A DNA stretch of 64,000 nucleotides from Trema orientale (lineage: Eukaryota > Streptophyta > Magnoliopsida > Rosales > Cannabaceae). A program made the translations under genes and the position numbers. The notes under the pieces were generated by a model. It made no database searches. It saw only the letters and a list, made by a program, of their open reading frames with translations, and was not told where the DNA came from. How positions within the stretch are numbered: the first letter of the stretch is position 1; every line of letters starts with the position of its first letter. The stretch is from positions 224,155 through 288,154 of the forward strand of contig JXTC01000195.1 of assembly GCA_002914845.1 (NCBI GenBank), in the 5' to 3' direction. Shown here one piece after another: positions 22,861 through 35,748 of this stretch.

Positions 22861-25155
22861 TGTCTCTTTTGTGACACTCTATTGCCTACCAAAGCAATAA
22901 AATAAATTATAGACATATAAGGAACATGATAAAAGTGTTATTCTGATAAAATTTGTTGTATTTGTTGGCACTCTCTGTCTCTAGTTGGATTTTATTGGCT
23001 CGAAATAATAAATCACACAATTTTCAGTCTCAAAACCTTTTTTAAGAAATAAATGAATTTCAGGATATTGGTTTAAAGAAGTAAGAATAGGGTCAGAGTC
23101 AACCTTGGTTAGATATGCTGTCATGGTCTCACTTTTTGCCTGCAAGTAGTTGCGCAGTACATCTTAGCTAGTTCAATCAGCCAAGTTGCTTGTAACGAAT
23201 GCAGATAAGCTTTAAAGAAGTGTTATAAATGATAGCACGCATTTTTTGTTTATAGTCTTGTTACATATTTTTTAATTGCAAAAAGTCAACATAGTTGACT
23301 ATATGTAAATGGAGAAACTCTTTGAAAGTAGGAACCTACATCAATTGAAATGGCCTAAGAGAGGTTTAGAAGGGCTCCGTGTTAAGGATTAACGTGTCTA
23401 ATCCTGTATTACCGAGAGCAATAAAAATAAAAAATAAAAGCAAACACACACGAAATTATAGTGGTTCACTCTTAAACGGAGATCATTTAAGTCTACTTTT
23501 CCATCACTGCATATTTTATAACGAAAAAGAAAGTTACAAAAAATTCTCACACCTCACGCATTTTTCAGATTTCACAAAATCTCTCTAATATTTTCGTTAA
23601 CTCAAATTCAGACCATAATATTCTTTATATGAAAGAGATAAATTAAGGAAACTGAAATATATCCGTAGCATGAGATATTTCGTCTTGGGTGACTTTTGTT
23701 GGCATAATTAGGCTTCATACATCTAATACTAAGCGTATTCAAAGTTGTGTTTTAGCCGATATCTTTGGGTTGGAATCCCACTGGATTTAACTTTTATAGA
23801 AATATTTATCATTTATTTATTTTAATCATTAATCATTAATATTTGTGGGATTAGCAGTAGCATTTGGCCCGTAAAACAACTACATTTTTTTTTCGCTTAA
23901 AAAACTGAATTCTTAAACAAGTTCAGGTGTGTTAAACTAATGAACAACTGCTACAGATAATTGTTATATATTGAATGTACTAACTAGTTAGTTCATATAT
24001 TCTAGAAAGGACATTTTAAAAAAAGTACTCTAAAATACACACATACAAATTCTTATATATCTTTATTTTATATATATATATGGCCATAATCTAGTAGGTA
24101 TTTTTATAATATGACTAGTTAGAAAATAATAATAATAATAATAAATACACATTATTTATATATATATCCCATATCGCATAAATGATTGTACTCACATTTT
24201 GTTTCTAGTTTATTGTATGTTTTACTTGCAAAAAGTCAAATAGTTCTGTACAGTATACTGGTTTATTTATTTTATTTCTTTTGCAATACTGGTTTGTTCA
24301 TTATTAGAAAGGAAAACTCAGTGATAGGAGGAAATTAGAACTAGTGAAACTGCCAAATCGGTGTAGAAGCGCTAGCTCTGTGTTTGAACTTTGAATGTCA
24401 ACTGATGTCTTGGGTTGGCATCCCAATGGGTTGAACTTTTATACAAATATTTTTCCTTTATTTTATAAATTATTTTATAAATTATTTTTACTTTTGGGGG
24501 ATTGACAGTAGAATTTTGCCTCTAAAACAACATTTGGGGTACTCTAGAATATATATTTGTAACTTTTTGAACTATATTGGCAATAGGTCATGGTTGCTTA
24601 TGAGAAAAAAGAATAACAAAAAGGGTAGATGTAGTATTTATATATTGGATACAATTTGACCAAAAAGCAACCAAAGTCATAAAGAAAAATTCCAAATAAA
24701 ACAAACTAGCTTCGGCCTATAACTTTAAGTGAGTACCTTTTCACAAACCTAATCATTAAATGAGAAAAGATATAGATGAAGATGAAGAAGCAGTACTGTT
24801 TCTGTGTTGTCACTGCTGACAGCATCATTCAATTCAAAAAGCTTACACAAAACAGAAGACAATAAATTCAAGGGTGGCAAATTTGTTAGACTGCATTTAT
24901 TGTGCCCATAAGACATACCTAACTACATCTGCGTATTCATTTCAACCAATCCATTTGCAAATTAATTCAGTTCGTTATAAGTGGCCCCTAGGCGTTGGCG
25001 GTCAGTTTGGAAGCAAAAACCACTAACCAAATCATGTGCGTAGAATCCTTTTTAATCGATTTGGTTGGTATAAATCTCTTGTAGGAAACCAAACCACATT
25101 TATGCAACTTGGCTGGTTTGGACTTATAGGCTCAATAATTTTGAACTTTTGAAAC
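22861..25155. other. Intergenic DNA with a diverged direct duplication
   Basis: No gene is recognised. Parts of 23225-23880 resemble 24182-24535: both have TTGCAAAAAGTCAA, and then a CTTGGGTTGGCATCCCAATGG-like block. The first copy is interrupted at about 23384-23740 by DNA that has the look of a copia LTR end (AGTGGTTCACTCTTAAAC). (TA)n tracts occur near 24068 and 24160. Confidence 0.45.
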
Positions 25156-25160
25156 ATTCT

Positions 25161-26099
25161 TGTCACGACCCGAAGTCGGGATCAGTGGCAGAATGAGTAT
25201 TCCATAATATAGAAATACCGAAAAATATTTTTACCAATAATTCGATTTAATTTAAAAATTTGCACCCCGGGATTCTAATATTTCAAAATTGGCCTCAAAT
25301 AAAATATTTAATTAAAAACAAAACCCCACAGTTAATGCGTCACTCACCAAACATATAGCATAGCCAATATATATATATATATATATCATTTTTCACCATT
25401 TTCAACGTAGATTCCAAAAATGATATTATTTTCAAAATCTAATGGTATGATCGAAAAGTCAACTCTATAACTAATTTATACACAAAATTTTCAATCGAAA
25501 TTAAACTCAAACGGAGCAAAATTGAGACATGAGGCACCTACCAGCAGATTGCCCGTGAGGAGACGAATCCACGACGACCAAAATCACGGCGAAAGATGGC
25601 CTGAATCGGCTCCGGCAAGGAAGAGAAATCGCGACGGTTTTTCCGCGATTTCCGGCGACCTGGAGCTCCGATGGGGCGGCTTCCGGTGGCGCTGGGATCG
25701 TCCGGCAGTCGGCTTCCGTCTCCGGGTGGTGGCGAGCTTCAACGGCGGCCGGAGGAAGAACGGCGGTGGCTGGCAGAGAAAGGTTCGTCGCGGGGGCCTC
25801 GGAGGAGAAGGTGAGGAAGTCCAAGGATTTAAAGGCAATTTAGGAACTGTTGAGGGACACGTGTCAGCTTCTGAGCAATTGGGAACTGTTTTGGTCAGTT
25901 TGCAACTTGGTCCAATTTCTGAAAATCTCTTGAAAAACACCCTTAAATAATTACGTTTTGACCCCAATTTTCAAACATTTCTCGCACTTTTACCCAAATG
26001 AATCTGGACACAATTCCGTCCAGATTCGTCCATTTTTTTTTTTTGAAAAATTGGGTCAAAAGACCATAGTACCTTTTATTAAATTTAAGGGGTTTCACA
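25161..26099 (-). repeat. Gypsy 3' LTR, internally deleted
   Basis: 939 bp, TGTCACGACCCG ... GGTTTCACA on the plus strand. It matches the other LTR on both sides of a junction near 25360. There the sequence jumps from the equivalent of right-LTR position 31115 to about 32391, through short shared sequence (CATAG). The GC-rich 25520-25830 part gives open frames on both strands that are LTR leader sequence, not genes. Confidence 0.93.
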
Positions 26100-26114
26100 T
26101 CTTTTCCTCCTTAA
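26100..26114 (-). other. Polypurine tract of the gypsy element
   Basis: Directly inside the 3' LTR the minus strand reads AAGGAGGAAAAGA, the expected primer for plus-strand DNA synthesis. Confidence 0.8.
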
Positions 26115-26152
26115 AAGAATTTCGTCCCGAAATTCCAGTACAAGGTATAAAC

Positions 26153-29100
26153 TCAGAGTACAACCTCAAGCTGAAAATTAAACAAGTGAGGGTATTTTTC
26201 ATACATCTCTTTCTCAAGTTCCCAAGTGGCCTCTTCTTCCTTGTGATGATTCCAAAGAACTTTTACAAGTGAAATTTCTCTATTGCGAAGCACTTTGAGT
26301 TCATTTCCCATTATTCGAATTGGTTGTTCTTCATACGTGACATCCTCTTGAATTAGTATCTCTACGTACTGAATCACGTGAGTCGGGTCAGAAACGTATT
26401 TCCTCAGCATTGAAACATGAAAAACATTGTGCACATGGCCCAACTGTGGTGGTAAGTCTAATCGATATGCTATTGGTCCAATTCTTGCAGTAATTACAAA
26501 TGGCCCAATATATCTTGGAGCTAATTTTCCTTTTATTCCAAATCTAGTGACTCCGCGCCTTGGTGTAACCTTTAGAAATACTTGATCACCAACGTCAAAT
26601 TCTACTTCTCGTCTCAAAGGATCTGCATAGCTCTTTTGACAACTCTGAACAACCTTAAGTCTTTCCCTTATCATGTTGACCTTTTCAGTTGTCTCTTGTA
26701 TCAGTTCTGGCCTAAGAGTAACTCGCTCTTCTACGTCAGCCAAACACAAGGGCGACCTATATGGTCTACCATATAATACCTCATATGGAGCCATACCTAA
26801 ACTGGTTTTGTAGCTGTTGTTATAAGCAAATTCCACTAACGATAAGTGGTCATCCCAGTTTCCACCAAAGTCCAATATACATGAGCGAAGCATATCTTCT
26901 AGAATCTGAATTGTTCTCTCAAATTGGCCATCTGTCTGTGGGTGATGAGCTCTACTAAGATTTAATTTTGTTCCCAAAGCTTTCTGTAAAGCTTTCCAGA
27001 ATTTGGATGTAAATCTCAGATCTCTATCAGAGACTATGCTAGAAGGCACTCCATGCAAACGAACAATATGATCCACATAAAGATGACTGAGTTTGTTAAG
27101 AGAAAAGTCAATCCGAATTGGTATAAAATGAGCAGTTTTAGTCATTCGATCAACAATTACCCATACTGCATCATTTTTCCTTTGAGTCCTTGGCAATCCC
27201 GTTACAAAATCCAAAGTAATCTTATCCTATTTTCATTCTGGGATAGGCAATAGCTGAAGTAATCCAGCGGGTCTTTGATGTTCTGCTTTTAACTGCTGAC
27301 AGGTCATACATTTAGCCACAAAAGTAGCTACGTCTCGTTTCATGCCTTTCCACCAATACTGTCTCTTTAAATCATGGTACATCTTAGTACTACCGGGATG
27401 TACTGCAAACTTGGATTTGTGAGCTTCAGTCAAGATTGTCTCTCGAAGATGGAGATCATTAGCTACAGCTAACTTTCCATTGAAGAGTACAAATCCTTCT
27501 CTATTAGTGCTCCAACCATCCAGTTGTTCACCACTCTGGAGTTGATTCCAGATTTTCCTTAATTCTTGATCTTGCCATTGACTCTGCTGAACTATTTGGA
27601 GAAGTGAAGGAGTAGCCACTACATTGCTAACACAAGCAACATTATTTTTCTCAAAATACTCCAAGTTATAATCACCAATAGTGACTGAATTTTGCCACTC
27701 TTCAAGTATCAAGGAAGCTAAAATACCATGAGATTTATGACTCAAAGCATCTGCTACTATGTTTGCCTTTCCAGGGTGATACTGAAGATTGAAATCATAA
27801 TCCTCCATATACTCAATCCATCTCCTCTGTCTTAAGTTTAAGTCTCGTTGACTGAAGAGATATTTCAAACTCTTGTGATCAGAGTAAATATCAAATTTAA
27901 CACTATATAAGTAACACCTCCAGATCTTGAGAGCGAAAATCACAGCTGCTAATTCCAGATCATGGGCAGGATAGTTCTTTTCATGTGGTTTCAACTAACG
28001 AGAAGCATAAGCTACAACTCTACCATTCTGCATTAAAACACATCCCAATCCTAAACCAGAAGCGTCTGTGTACACCACATATGATTCACTACTTTCAGGG
28101 ACAATCAGAATAGGTACAGTTGTCAGTTTCTCTTTCAATTTCATAAATGCTGTCTCACACTCGTCATTCCAAATAAACTTGGCATCTTTCCTCATTAACT
28201 TGGTTAAAGGCAATGCAATGCTCGAGAAGTTTTGCACAAAACGACGATAATAACCAGCCAAACCAAGGAAACTCCGTACCTCAGTAACATTTCTCGGTCT
28301 CTCCCATCCTAGAATAGACTCTATCTTGGATGGGTCAACTGAGATACCATCTTGAGAAATCACATGGCCCAAAAATTTTACTTCCGTCATCCAGAAATCA
28401 CATTTCCATCTTTTGGCATATAACTGATGATCTCTCAAAGTCTGAAGCATAATCTTTAAATTTTTGGCATGTTCTTCCCGAGTCTTAGAATAGATCAGAA
28501 TGTCGTCAATAAACACAACCATAAATCTATCCAAGTAAGGCATGAAGATTCTATTCATAAGGTCCATGAATGCTGCAGGTGCATTCGTCAATCCAAAAGG
28601 CATAACCAGAAACTCAAAATGACCATAACGAGTTCTGAATGCTGTTTTCGGTATGTCTTCTTCACGAATCTTCAGTTGGTGGTATCCATATCTCAAGTCT
28701 ATCTTTGAAAAGAATTTAGATCCACTGAGTTGGTCAAATAACTTATCAATCCTTGGAAAACGATATTTATTCATTATCGTAAGCTGGTTTAGCTTTCTAT
28801 AGTCCACACAAAGTCTGAGTGTCCTATCAGCTTTCTTGGCAAACAGGACTGGAGCACCCCAAGGTGAGGTATTACTCCTGATGAACCCTTTTGACAATAT
28901 ATCATCTAGTTGTTCCCTTAATTCAGTCATCTCTGCAGGAGCCATTCGATAAGCGGGAATGGAAACTGCTTGAGCTCCGGACACCAAGTCAATACAGAAT
29001 TCAATCTCTCTGTCAGGTGGTAATCCAGGTAAATCCTCTGGAAAAACATCTGAAAACTCACTAACCACCGATATCCATGGATATTGATCTGCAGTTCCAA

Positions 29101-29543
29101 TCTCTCCATCGATGGTAAACAAGCTTCCATAACATTCCAATTTCTTTCTCCCACCAATACATGCTCTCAGAAGAGGGCTGGGTCTTATTGGATTCAAGAT
29201 AGTTTGATATACAACTGAATACCCATCTTCAGGATGAAGAGTCACTTTCCTTTTATGACAATCCACTATAGCTCTATATTTGGACAACCAGTCCATACTA
29301 AGAATCATATCAAATTGATCCATAGGTATCACAATCAAATTAGCTAATAACTCATAACCATCTATAATAATAGAACATGAGTTGCATATAGTAGACACAC
29401 AAAAAATATTTCCCAAAGGAGTATCAAGATTCAATGCAGGATCAAAAGTTTCAGATTTCAAACCCAACATACTAGCAAACAACACAGATATGAAGGAATG
29501 TGATGCACCGATATCAAATAACACATGAGCCCAAGAGATAAAG
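26153..29543 (-). pseudogene. Gypsy pol: protease, RT, RNase H, integrase (broken)
   Basis: One frame runs from about 29543 to 26153. Protease: the active-site region reads DIGAS instead of the usual DSGA or DTGA. Reverse transcriptase: conserved YRKLN, FSKIDL and [12 protein letters not shown], and the catalytic FIDDILIYS. RNase H: YTDAS near 28060, the stop at 27995-27997, then [12 protein letters not shown] and YSDHKSL. Integrase: the zinc-binding region with [12 protein letters not shown], two stops at 27233-27235 and 27227-27229, then DFVTGLP, a DRMTKTAHF block, IVSDRDLRFTSKFW and HPQTDGQ. The tail LVKVLWNHHKEEEATWE resembles a chromodomain and ends at a stop at 26153. These stops prevent a full polyprotein. 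Confidence 0.93.
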
Positions 29544-29900
29544 TAAGATCATACCATCAACCACTCTAGGTCCAGGTTGATCATATTCCTCTATCCCGGT
29601 GACTGCATAGGTCTGAGCTTTTTCTTTTTCTTTGTTTCCTCTGCCTCTGCCCGCATGACTACTGCCAGACACAGGAGTACTGTTGTAGGACTGTCCATAA
29701 TCTCCTTTTGTTCTAGATGCCTGAGGGGTCTGATGCCCTGTGGTGAAGGTAGAACCTTGAGGATGATATTGGTCCTGAACAGGAGAGTTGAAAGTCGGAG
29801 CTGAGCTCTGGAAATGAGCAGGCCTAGTTTGCTGATTAGGGATGGGTGTCGAAGTTACTTGACTCCCCTGTGGTCCTCTGGTGGTCGGTGATGAAGGAAT

Positions 29901-30773
29901 CTACAAAAGCTGCGGGCAATTTCTTCTAAAATGGCCCTGTTGACCGCAGTAATGGCAGGAATACAGAGTAAAACATCTGCTCCCTGTCGAAACAAAACTG
30001 CCACCGCGTCTGCTGCTCTGTGAACCTTGTCCTTGCCATCGCCTTTTTTTCATTTTTCGATCAGTACCTTTTCCCTTATATCCACCAGTAGTTCCCCTAT
30101 CACCCATTAGCGTAGCTTCAATCCTCTGAGCTGTACCATAAGCCTCAATAAGGGTAGTAACAGGAAATGGCTCAAGCCTAGTGCGAATCTCTGGCCTCAA
30201 GTTGGTCCTGAAATGAACCACTTGAAGTCTCGAATGATTTCCTTGTATATGAGCATACTGAGAAAGTTCCACAAACTTCGCATAGTACTCATTAACAGTC
30301 ATACTACCTTGGCGTATAGTATTGTACTGTTTCAGCATTTCGTTCACATGATTGTCATTGGCATACTGTCCTCTGAACAGTTCTTCAAACTGTTCCCAAG
30401 TCATAATGGTAGTGTCATGAGTCATTTTGATAGTATTCCACCAAGAATCAGCAGCATCTTAGAGCAAATACATTGCAAATCCCACTCTAAACTCAGCTGG
30501 CACTGCCAAAGTTTCAAATTTCTTCTGAACTTCCTCAAGCCATCTCAATGCAGCTGCGGGATCGTGTTCTCCATAAAAGTTTGGTGGGTTTAGCTTAGTA
30601 AATTCCCTGAAGCTTTTAGATCGGTTGTTTTCAACAGCTGGCCTTGTCATAAGACCAGGTATCCTCTGCATAGCTTGCTGAAGAGCATCAACAATGTTAA
30701 AAGCAGGAGGGTCTTATTGTGGGGGAACATCTGGCTCTCTAACAGTTTGAGGCACTCTTTTTCTTTGAGGCAT
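29901..30773 (-). pseudogene. Gypsy gag (broken)
   Basis: The frame starts at ATG 30773. It is cut by TAA at 30714-30716, TAA at 30459-30461 and TAG at 29901-29903. A retrotransposon gag core (FYGEHDPAAALRWLEE, then DAADSWW and WEQFEELFRGQY) is followed by a basic stretch and a CCHC zinc knuckle, CHYCGQQGHFRRNC. Between here and the protease a one-base shift is needed (pol lies in another frame). Gag would form the particle and bind RNA; this copy cannot make it. Confidence 0.9.
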
Positions 30774-30894
30774 TTTCTTGATCTGTATTCCAATATGTCA
30801 AATGTATTAGTAATTATAAGATGATGATTTTTGCATGACTTAACAAAAGAATTGTCTAGTCTAGTTCAATGAGCGACATACTCCGAGTATTTAA

Positions 30895-30912
30895 AACCGT
30901 GCTCTGATACCA
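30895..30912 (-). other. Primer binding site (initiator Met tRNA)
   Basis: Just inside the 5' LTR the minus strand reads TGGTATCAGAGCACGG, the usual complement of the 3' end of plant initiator methionine tRNA. Confidence 0.9.
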
Positions 30913-30919
30913 AAATTTC

Positions 30920-33119
30920 TATCACGACCCGAGACCGGGTCAGTGGCAAAATGGGTATTTCATAATATAGAAATACCGAAAAATATTTTTACCAATGATT
31001 CGATTTAATTTAAAAATTTTCCCCGGGGACTCTAACATTTCAAAACTGGCCTCAAATAAAATATTTAATTAAAAATAAAACCCCACAATTAATGCGTCAC
31101 TCACCAAACATATAGACTGTAATTAAAACAAATGTTTAATAGTCATACATCACAAATCATCTCCCCCTCAAATACAGACATAAATAATACAAATCAAGTC
31201 CCAAGTCCACACTCTAGTTTATAAAGTTTAGCGAAACCAAATTCCTACTTATTCTAAATATTTCACATGTCCTGTAGGAATTTACCAAATATAAATAATC
31301 TAGTAATTCAGCACTGCCTCGACTCTAGTCCTTCTTGTCCAAGTCACACCGAGTACCACTTGAGGGGAAGGAGGGGGTGAGCTAATGCCCAGTAGAGAAA
31401 CGATTACAAATTTTTATATATAAGAATATACTCACGTTGAAGGTCCTGTATGGTTAGCAGTCTACTCAAAACAGTTTATAAAACTCAAGTGGAAATCACA
31501 GTCCAATAGTTTCAAACATTCCAAAACTATTGTAAAACATCCATCAAAACTAGCACATATCTATTCAAGCCAACATATAACTATATATACAATCATGATG
31601 TCCGAAGTGTCCTAGTGGATCACTCGTCAATCCGAGCCACCTAAAGAGGCGCCGTAAGTCCGATCACCCTATGTGGGCATCGTAAGTCCGACGGCCGCGT
31701 CAGTGTGTGAGTGCATGCATATGCTATATGAATGACAGAATAAGGATATGCACCATTTCCACCAAATCTCAAAATAACCATGCAGTAATCTTTGATCAAA
31801 TAACATTTATTCCTCAAAACTGAGTTCTTAAATCGTTTTGGATTTTCTAAAAATTTCGGCGTTATAACGGCTGTTTTTGATCAAAACCTAAAATTCCAAT
31901 TTCCTGCATAAAATAGTTTAAAACAATATAAATGACACGCCAACCAGTGTGACGTGCCTTCCAGGCAGTTTATACCTCAAATCATGTCAAAAACAGATAT
32001 AAACACGATTTTTATAAATAATTTCACGAAATTCCATATTTATCAAAAATATGTAAATTTACAAATTAAACTAATTTCAGAATCAAGTAATCGAATCCCT
32101 ACCTCAATTGAGCGTCTAATTAGTGTTACGAGACTACCGAGAAAGTTTGGCGTCGATCGGGTGTCGTTTGGAGGCCTAGGTGTCGTTTTCCAAGCTTTAA
32201 CTCCTTGGTTTGAAAACTTAATTCTCAAACGAAGCTTCAAATCGTGAAACGGACATCACCACTGAATTCAGAACACTCAAAAACCCTAGGTTAGACATAT
32301 AATTTGTCTAATTTAGGTGCGGGCCCCACGGCACGCAAATCGAGGCAAATCTGAGCCGTCCGATTTCGTTTTTCGGGCCCGTTTCAGAACATAGCCAATA
32401 TATATCATTTTTCACTATTTTCAACATAGATTCCAAAAATGATATTATTTTCAAAATCTAACGGTCCGATCGAAAAGTCAACTCTAAAACCAATTTATAC
32501 ACAAAACTTTCCATCGAAATTAAACTCAAACGGAGCAAAATTGAGACATGAGGCACCTACCAGCAGATTGCCAGTGAGGAGACGAATCCACGACGACCAA
32601 AATCACGGCAAAAGATGGCCGGAATCGGCTCCGGCGAAGAAGAGAAGCCGCGGCAATTTTTCCACGATTTCCGGCAATCTGGAGCTCCGATGGGGCGGCT
32701 TCTGGTGGCGCTGGGATCGTCCGGCAGTCGCCTTCCGTCTTCGGGTGGTGGCGAGCTTCAGTGGCGGCCGGAGGAAGAACGACGGTGGCTGGCAGAGAAA
32801 GGTTCGTCACGGGGGCCTCGGAGGAGAAGGTGAGGAAGTCCAGGCATTTAAAGGCAATTTAGGAACTGTTGAGAGACACGTATCAGCTTCTGAGCAATTG
32901 GGAACTGTTTTGGTCAGTTTGCAACTTGGTCCAATTTCTGAAAATCTCTTCAAAAACACCCTTAAGTAATTACGTTTTGACCCTTATTTTCAAACTTTTC
33001 TCGCACTTTTACCCAAATGAATCTGGACACAATTGCGTCCAGATTCGTCCATTTTTTTTTAAAAAAAAAATTGGGTCAAAAGACCATAGTACCCTTTATT
33101 AAATTTAAGGGGTTTCACA
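30920..33119 (-). repeat. Gypsy 5' LTR, complete
   Basis: 2200 bp. The edge next to the primer site reads TATCACGACCC, with one change from TG...CA. The outer edge ends TTTCACA before the ATTCT repeat. It includes the GAGCTAATGCCCAGTAG block shared with the other LTR remnants and a GC-rich leader with spurious frames at about 32440-32970. Confidence 0.93.
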
Positions 33120-33124
33120 ATTCT

Positions 33125-33565
33125 ACTGAGTTGAAACATATACTCATCATTACATAAAAAGAACATATAAACCATCAGGTAATTTAAAGTAATAATTCAC
33201 CATAAAATATGACTAAAAATTAAACTTCATCACCATAATTTAAATCAACGACCACCACTAAAGTTTAAAGTTTAAAATAACAAACAACAATTAATAAAAA
33301 CTGGTCTTCTTAATCAGAAGTGAATCAAAGAATTTACAATACAATAAAATACATAATTGAGTTTTTAAGGCACAAGAGTTGACTAAAAATATAGAAAAAG
33401 ATATATATATATATATATAGGCACCAATCCAATAAGTATTTTTTTTTTACCTGCACATAGGTATTATTTTGGCTAATAAAAATTTATTATGCATATTTTT
33501 TTATTGTAAAAAATAGGAGAGAGAAATAGCATTAATGATACACGTCTGTTTATGAACCTTATTAT
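33125..33565. other. Intergenic, nothing recognised
   Basis: AT-rich DNA between the gypsy element and the CACTA terminus. A (TA)n run lies near 33402-33418. Confidence 0.55.
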
Positions 33566-34273
33566 CACTACAAAGAAAGATGACTATCACGGCGCGTGTA
33601 CGGACGCGCCGTGATAGTAAGGAGGATATCACGGCGCCTAAGAGGCGCCGTGATTAACGGTGGAACAACCACGGCGCTTGCCAGGCGTCGTGGTTTAAAA
33701 AATTATAACGGCGCCTAACAGGCGCCGTCATAAACAAAGTGACAACCACGGCGCCTGGCAAGCGCCGTGGTTTATTTCTTTAACGGCGCCTTGTAGGCGC
33801 CGTTATATATAAGATACACGGCGCCTATAAGGCGCCGTGTTATGTCCTTTTCATTTAGGGCTACCCGAAAACACAACACACACACACAACACACTCTTCT
33901 TCTTCCTAGCAGCCGCGGCCAGCCTCCCCCTTCCCCCATTTCCACCATTTTTTCCGGCAAACAAGGTATGTTTAAGCTTTTAAACTCATTTTTGTCANAT
34001 AGCCGTTAGATTACCATTAAATGATGATCCAATGGCTAAAAAAAAAAAATACATACACATAGGTAAAAAAATAAAAATACCTACTAGATTGGCAACCTAT
34101 ATTATATATATATATATGATATTTTATAGATTTTACTCCGTTGGCTTGATGCCTCAAAACCGTTAACCGAATCGATCAACAAAATGTGCTTTCCAAATCG
34201 ACCGAACCTACCAATTTTCTCAGAAAACCAAGTGATTTGGGTAGATTGGCTTAGTCAGTTTTTTGAGTACGCT
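33566..34273 (+). mobile_element. CACTA-type element terminus with leader exon
   Basis: It begins CACTACAAAGAAAGATG, the form of plant CACTA terminal repeats. Seven GGCGCC-centred hairpins follow, then a C-rich leader-like stretch (33850-33965) ending CAAACAAG followed by GTATGTTT, a plausible splice donor of a noncoding first exon. No transposase and no opposite terminus are present before the LTR starting at 34274, so the element is truncated or interrupted. The minus-strand open frame 33772-33960 is a shadow. Confidence 0.6.
33584..33840. repeat. Array of seven GGCGCC hairpins
   Basis: Hairpins start near 33584, 33628, 33667, 33705, 33744, 33781 and 33816, so spacing is 35-44 bp. Each arm is 10-14 bp, for example CTATCACGGCGCGT paired with ACGCGCCGTGATAG, and ATCACGGCGCCT paired with AGGCGCCGTGAT. 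Loops are 3-6 bases. Arms are perfect or nearly so, although spacers differ. Confidence 0.92.
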
Positions 34274-34915
34274 TGTTACACCCCACACCCGAGGACGTGC
34301 GCCGCATACCTATAAGGCAAAGCCTTATAAATATGCAAGGCATCTATCTATAATCTACAAAAAAAAAAAGAATAATTAAACTCCAATAAATACCACTAAA
34401 TCATGCACAACCCAATAATTCTATTAAGTCTCTAAATATTAAAAATTAACTATAGAAAATACATACTGTAATATAACAAATTTGTACTAATTGACCTGCC
34501 CGGTCTTCATATTTTCCCAATAAAAATGAATGACTTTCCATCTTTCATTCATGAACTCAAATGTATCCCAATTACCTAGATAAGTTCTCCCTTAGTGAAC
34601 CTCTTAACTGACGGTCTTTAATACCTGGAAAGGAAAAATAAAAGAGTGAGCTCGATAGCTCAGTAAGTAACCAGTAACCTTAACTAGCTGGATCAAATAT
34701 ATATTTATCCTTTGAAAAGGTTAAATCACATATTTCAAAACAAAATCAATTTCAAAATATAATAATTTTCCTGATAATCAAATGAGATTGTTTGGAAAGT
34801 CACTTTAACAAATACATGAAGTAGGTTTTCAAAATTTGTCGTTTCATTCTCATTCAATAATCAGTAACACTTTCAAATCACTTCTCAACAGTTTTTGGCG
34901 ACTATGGCCACACTT

Positions 34916-35090
34916 AACCTCTGTGACTAGGTCCACATTTACTATGATTAACCCATGTAGCTAGGTCCACATTTACTATATTTGACCCCTGTAGTTAGGT
35001 CCACATTTACTACATTTAACCCTTGTAGTTAGGTCTACATTCAGTACGTACTGTCCACATATAACCCCTATGAAATGGGTCCACATTGCA
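34916..35090. repeat. 34-bp tandem repeat, about 5 units
   Basis: Units are built on GTAGTTAGGTCCACATTTAC followed by TACATTTAACCCC. The first three are regular at 34 bp (34916, 34950, 34984); the last two are diverged and irregular. Confidence 0.85.
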
Positions 35091-35748
35091 TAGTCACTGA
35101 AGAGAGTTTCAAAATACAGTCATATACAATAACAGTTCAAAAATAATTTGTGACGTCCTCTGATCCCACACACGTACGTAAGAGATATTCGTAAAAATAT
35201 TCAGTGAGATCGGGAGGTGCCACTCAACTTAAACTGACAAAATCGGGAAAAATTTAAACTTTTTATGCTTTCTGAGAGAAAAAGGAAAATTCTACTCACT
35301 CATAATTATACGTAGTCTGATGTATACATATATAAGTACTCACAAAGTGGACCTCTCATAAAAAATATACATAATGTACACACACATAAAATAGGTACAA
35401 AATTGCCTCTCAGGAAACCACAGCGTCAAAATGCCCATATACACAAGCCGCGGTCAGAAAGTCGGCGCTCCTCCTCTAACTTATATAGCATCAGTATCCT
35501 CTGCAACGTAAGAATATTTGTGAGTATAAAACTCAGTAAGTAACGTATGCAAATGCAGAGTGCACATGACAAAGAACAGATAATTATATGATTGGGATCC
35601 CTGTGCATATTGTATTGCCTGACAAGACCGTGAATCACATACTGAGCCACTCAGAGAACATATAACATATCATGAGCTGTATGGAGGTCTTGAGCCCCAG
35701 AGAATCTTCTCTGTGTACAACAGAGGTCCACCCCATACCGCCGTCAGA

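Larger units (their letters stand above)
25156..33124 (-). mobile_element. Full-length Ty3/gypsy element with ATTCT TSD
   Basis: The element spans 25161-33119 in minus orientation and is flanked by a perfect 5-bp duplication ATTCT (25156-25160 and 33120-33124). The order is LTR (30920-33119), primer binding site, gag, protease, reverse transcriptase, RNase H, integrase, polypurine tract, LTR (25161-26099). The domain order and the C-terminal chromodomain-like tail fit the plant chromovirus (Del/Tekay-like) group. Six in-frame stops and one frameshift make it non-autonomous. The two LTRs differ greatly in length because the left one has lost about 1.27 kb. Confidence 0.95.

Noticed and set aside
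25507..25967. GC-rich open frames on both strands in the left gypsy LTR (again at 32439-32969)
   Set aside because: They lie wholly inside LTRs, recur in both LTRs, and match no family; long frames follow from local GC content.
33584..33840. Regular palindrome array as a possible CRISPR array
   Set aside because: This is a plant nuclear context with a CACTA-type end adjacent. Units are hairpins with short variable linkers rather than identical repeats with unique spacers, and no cas genes are present.
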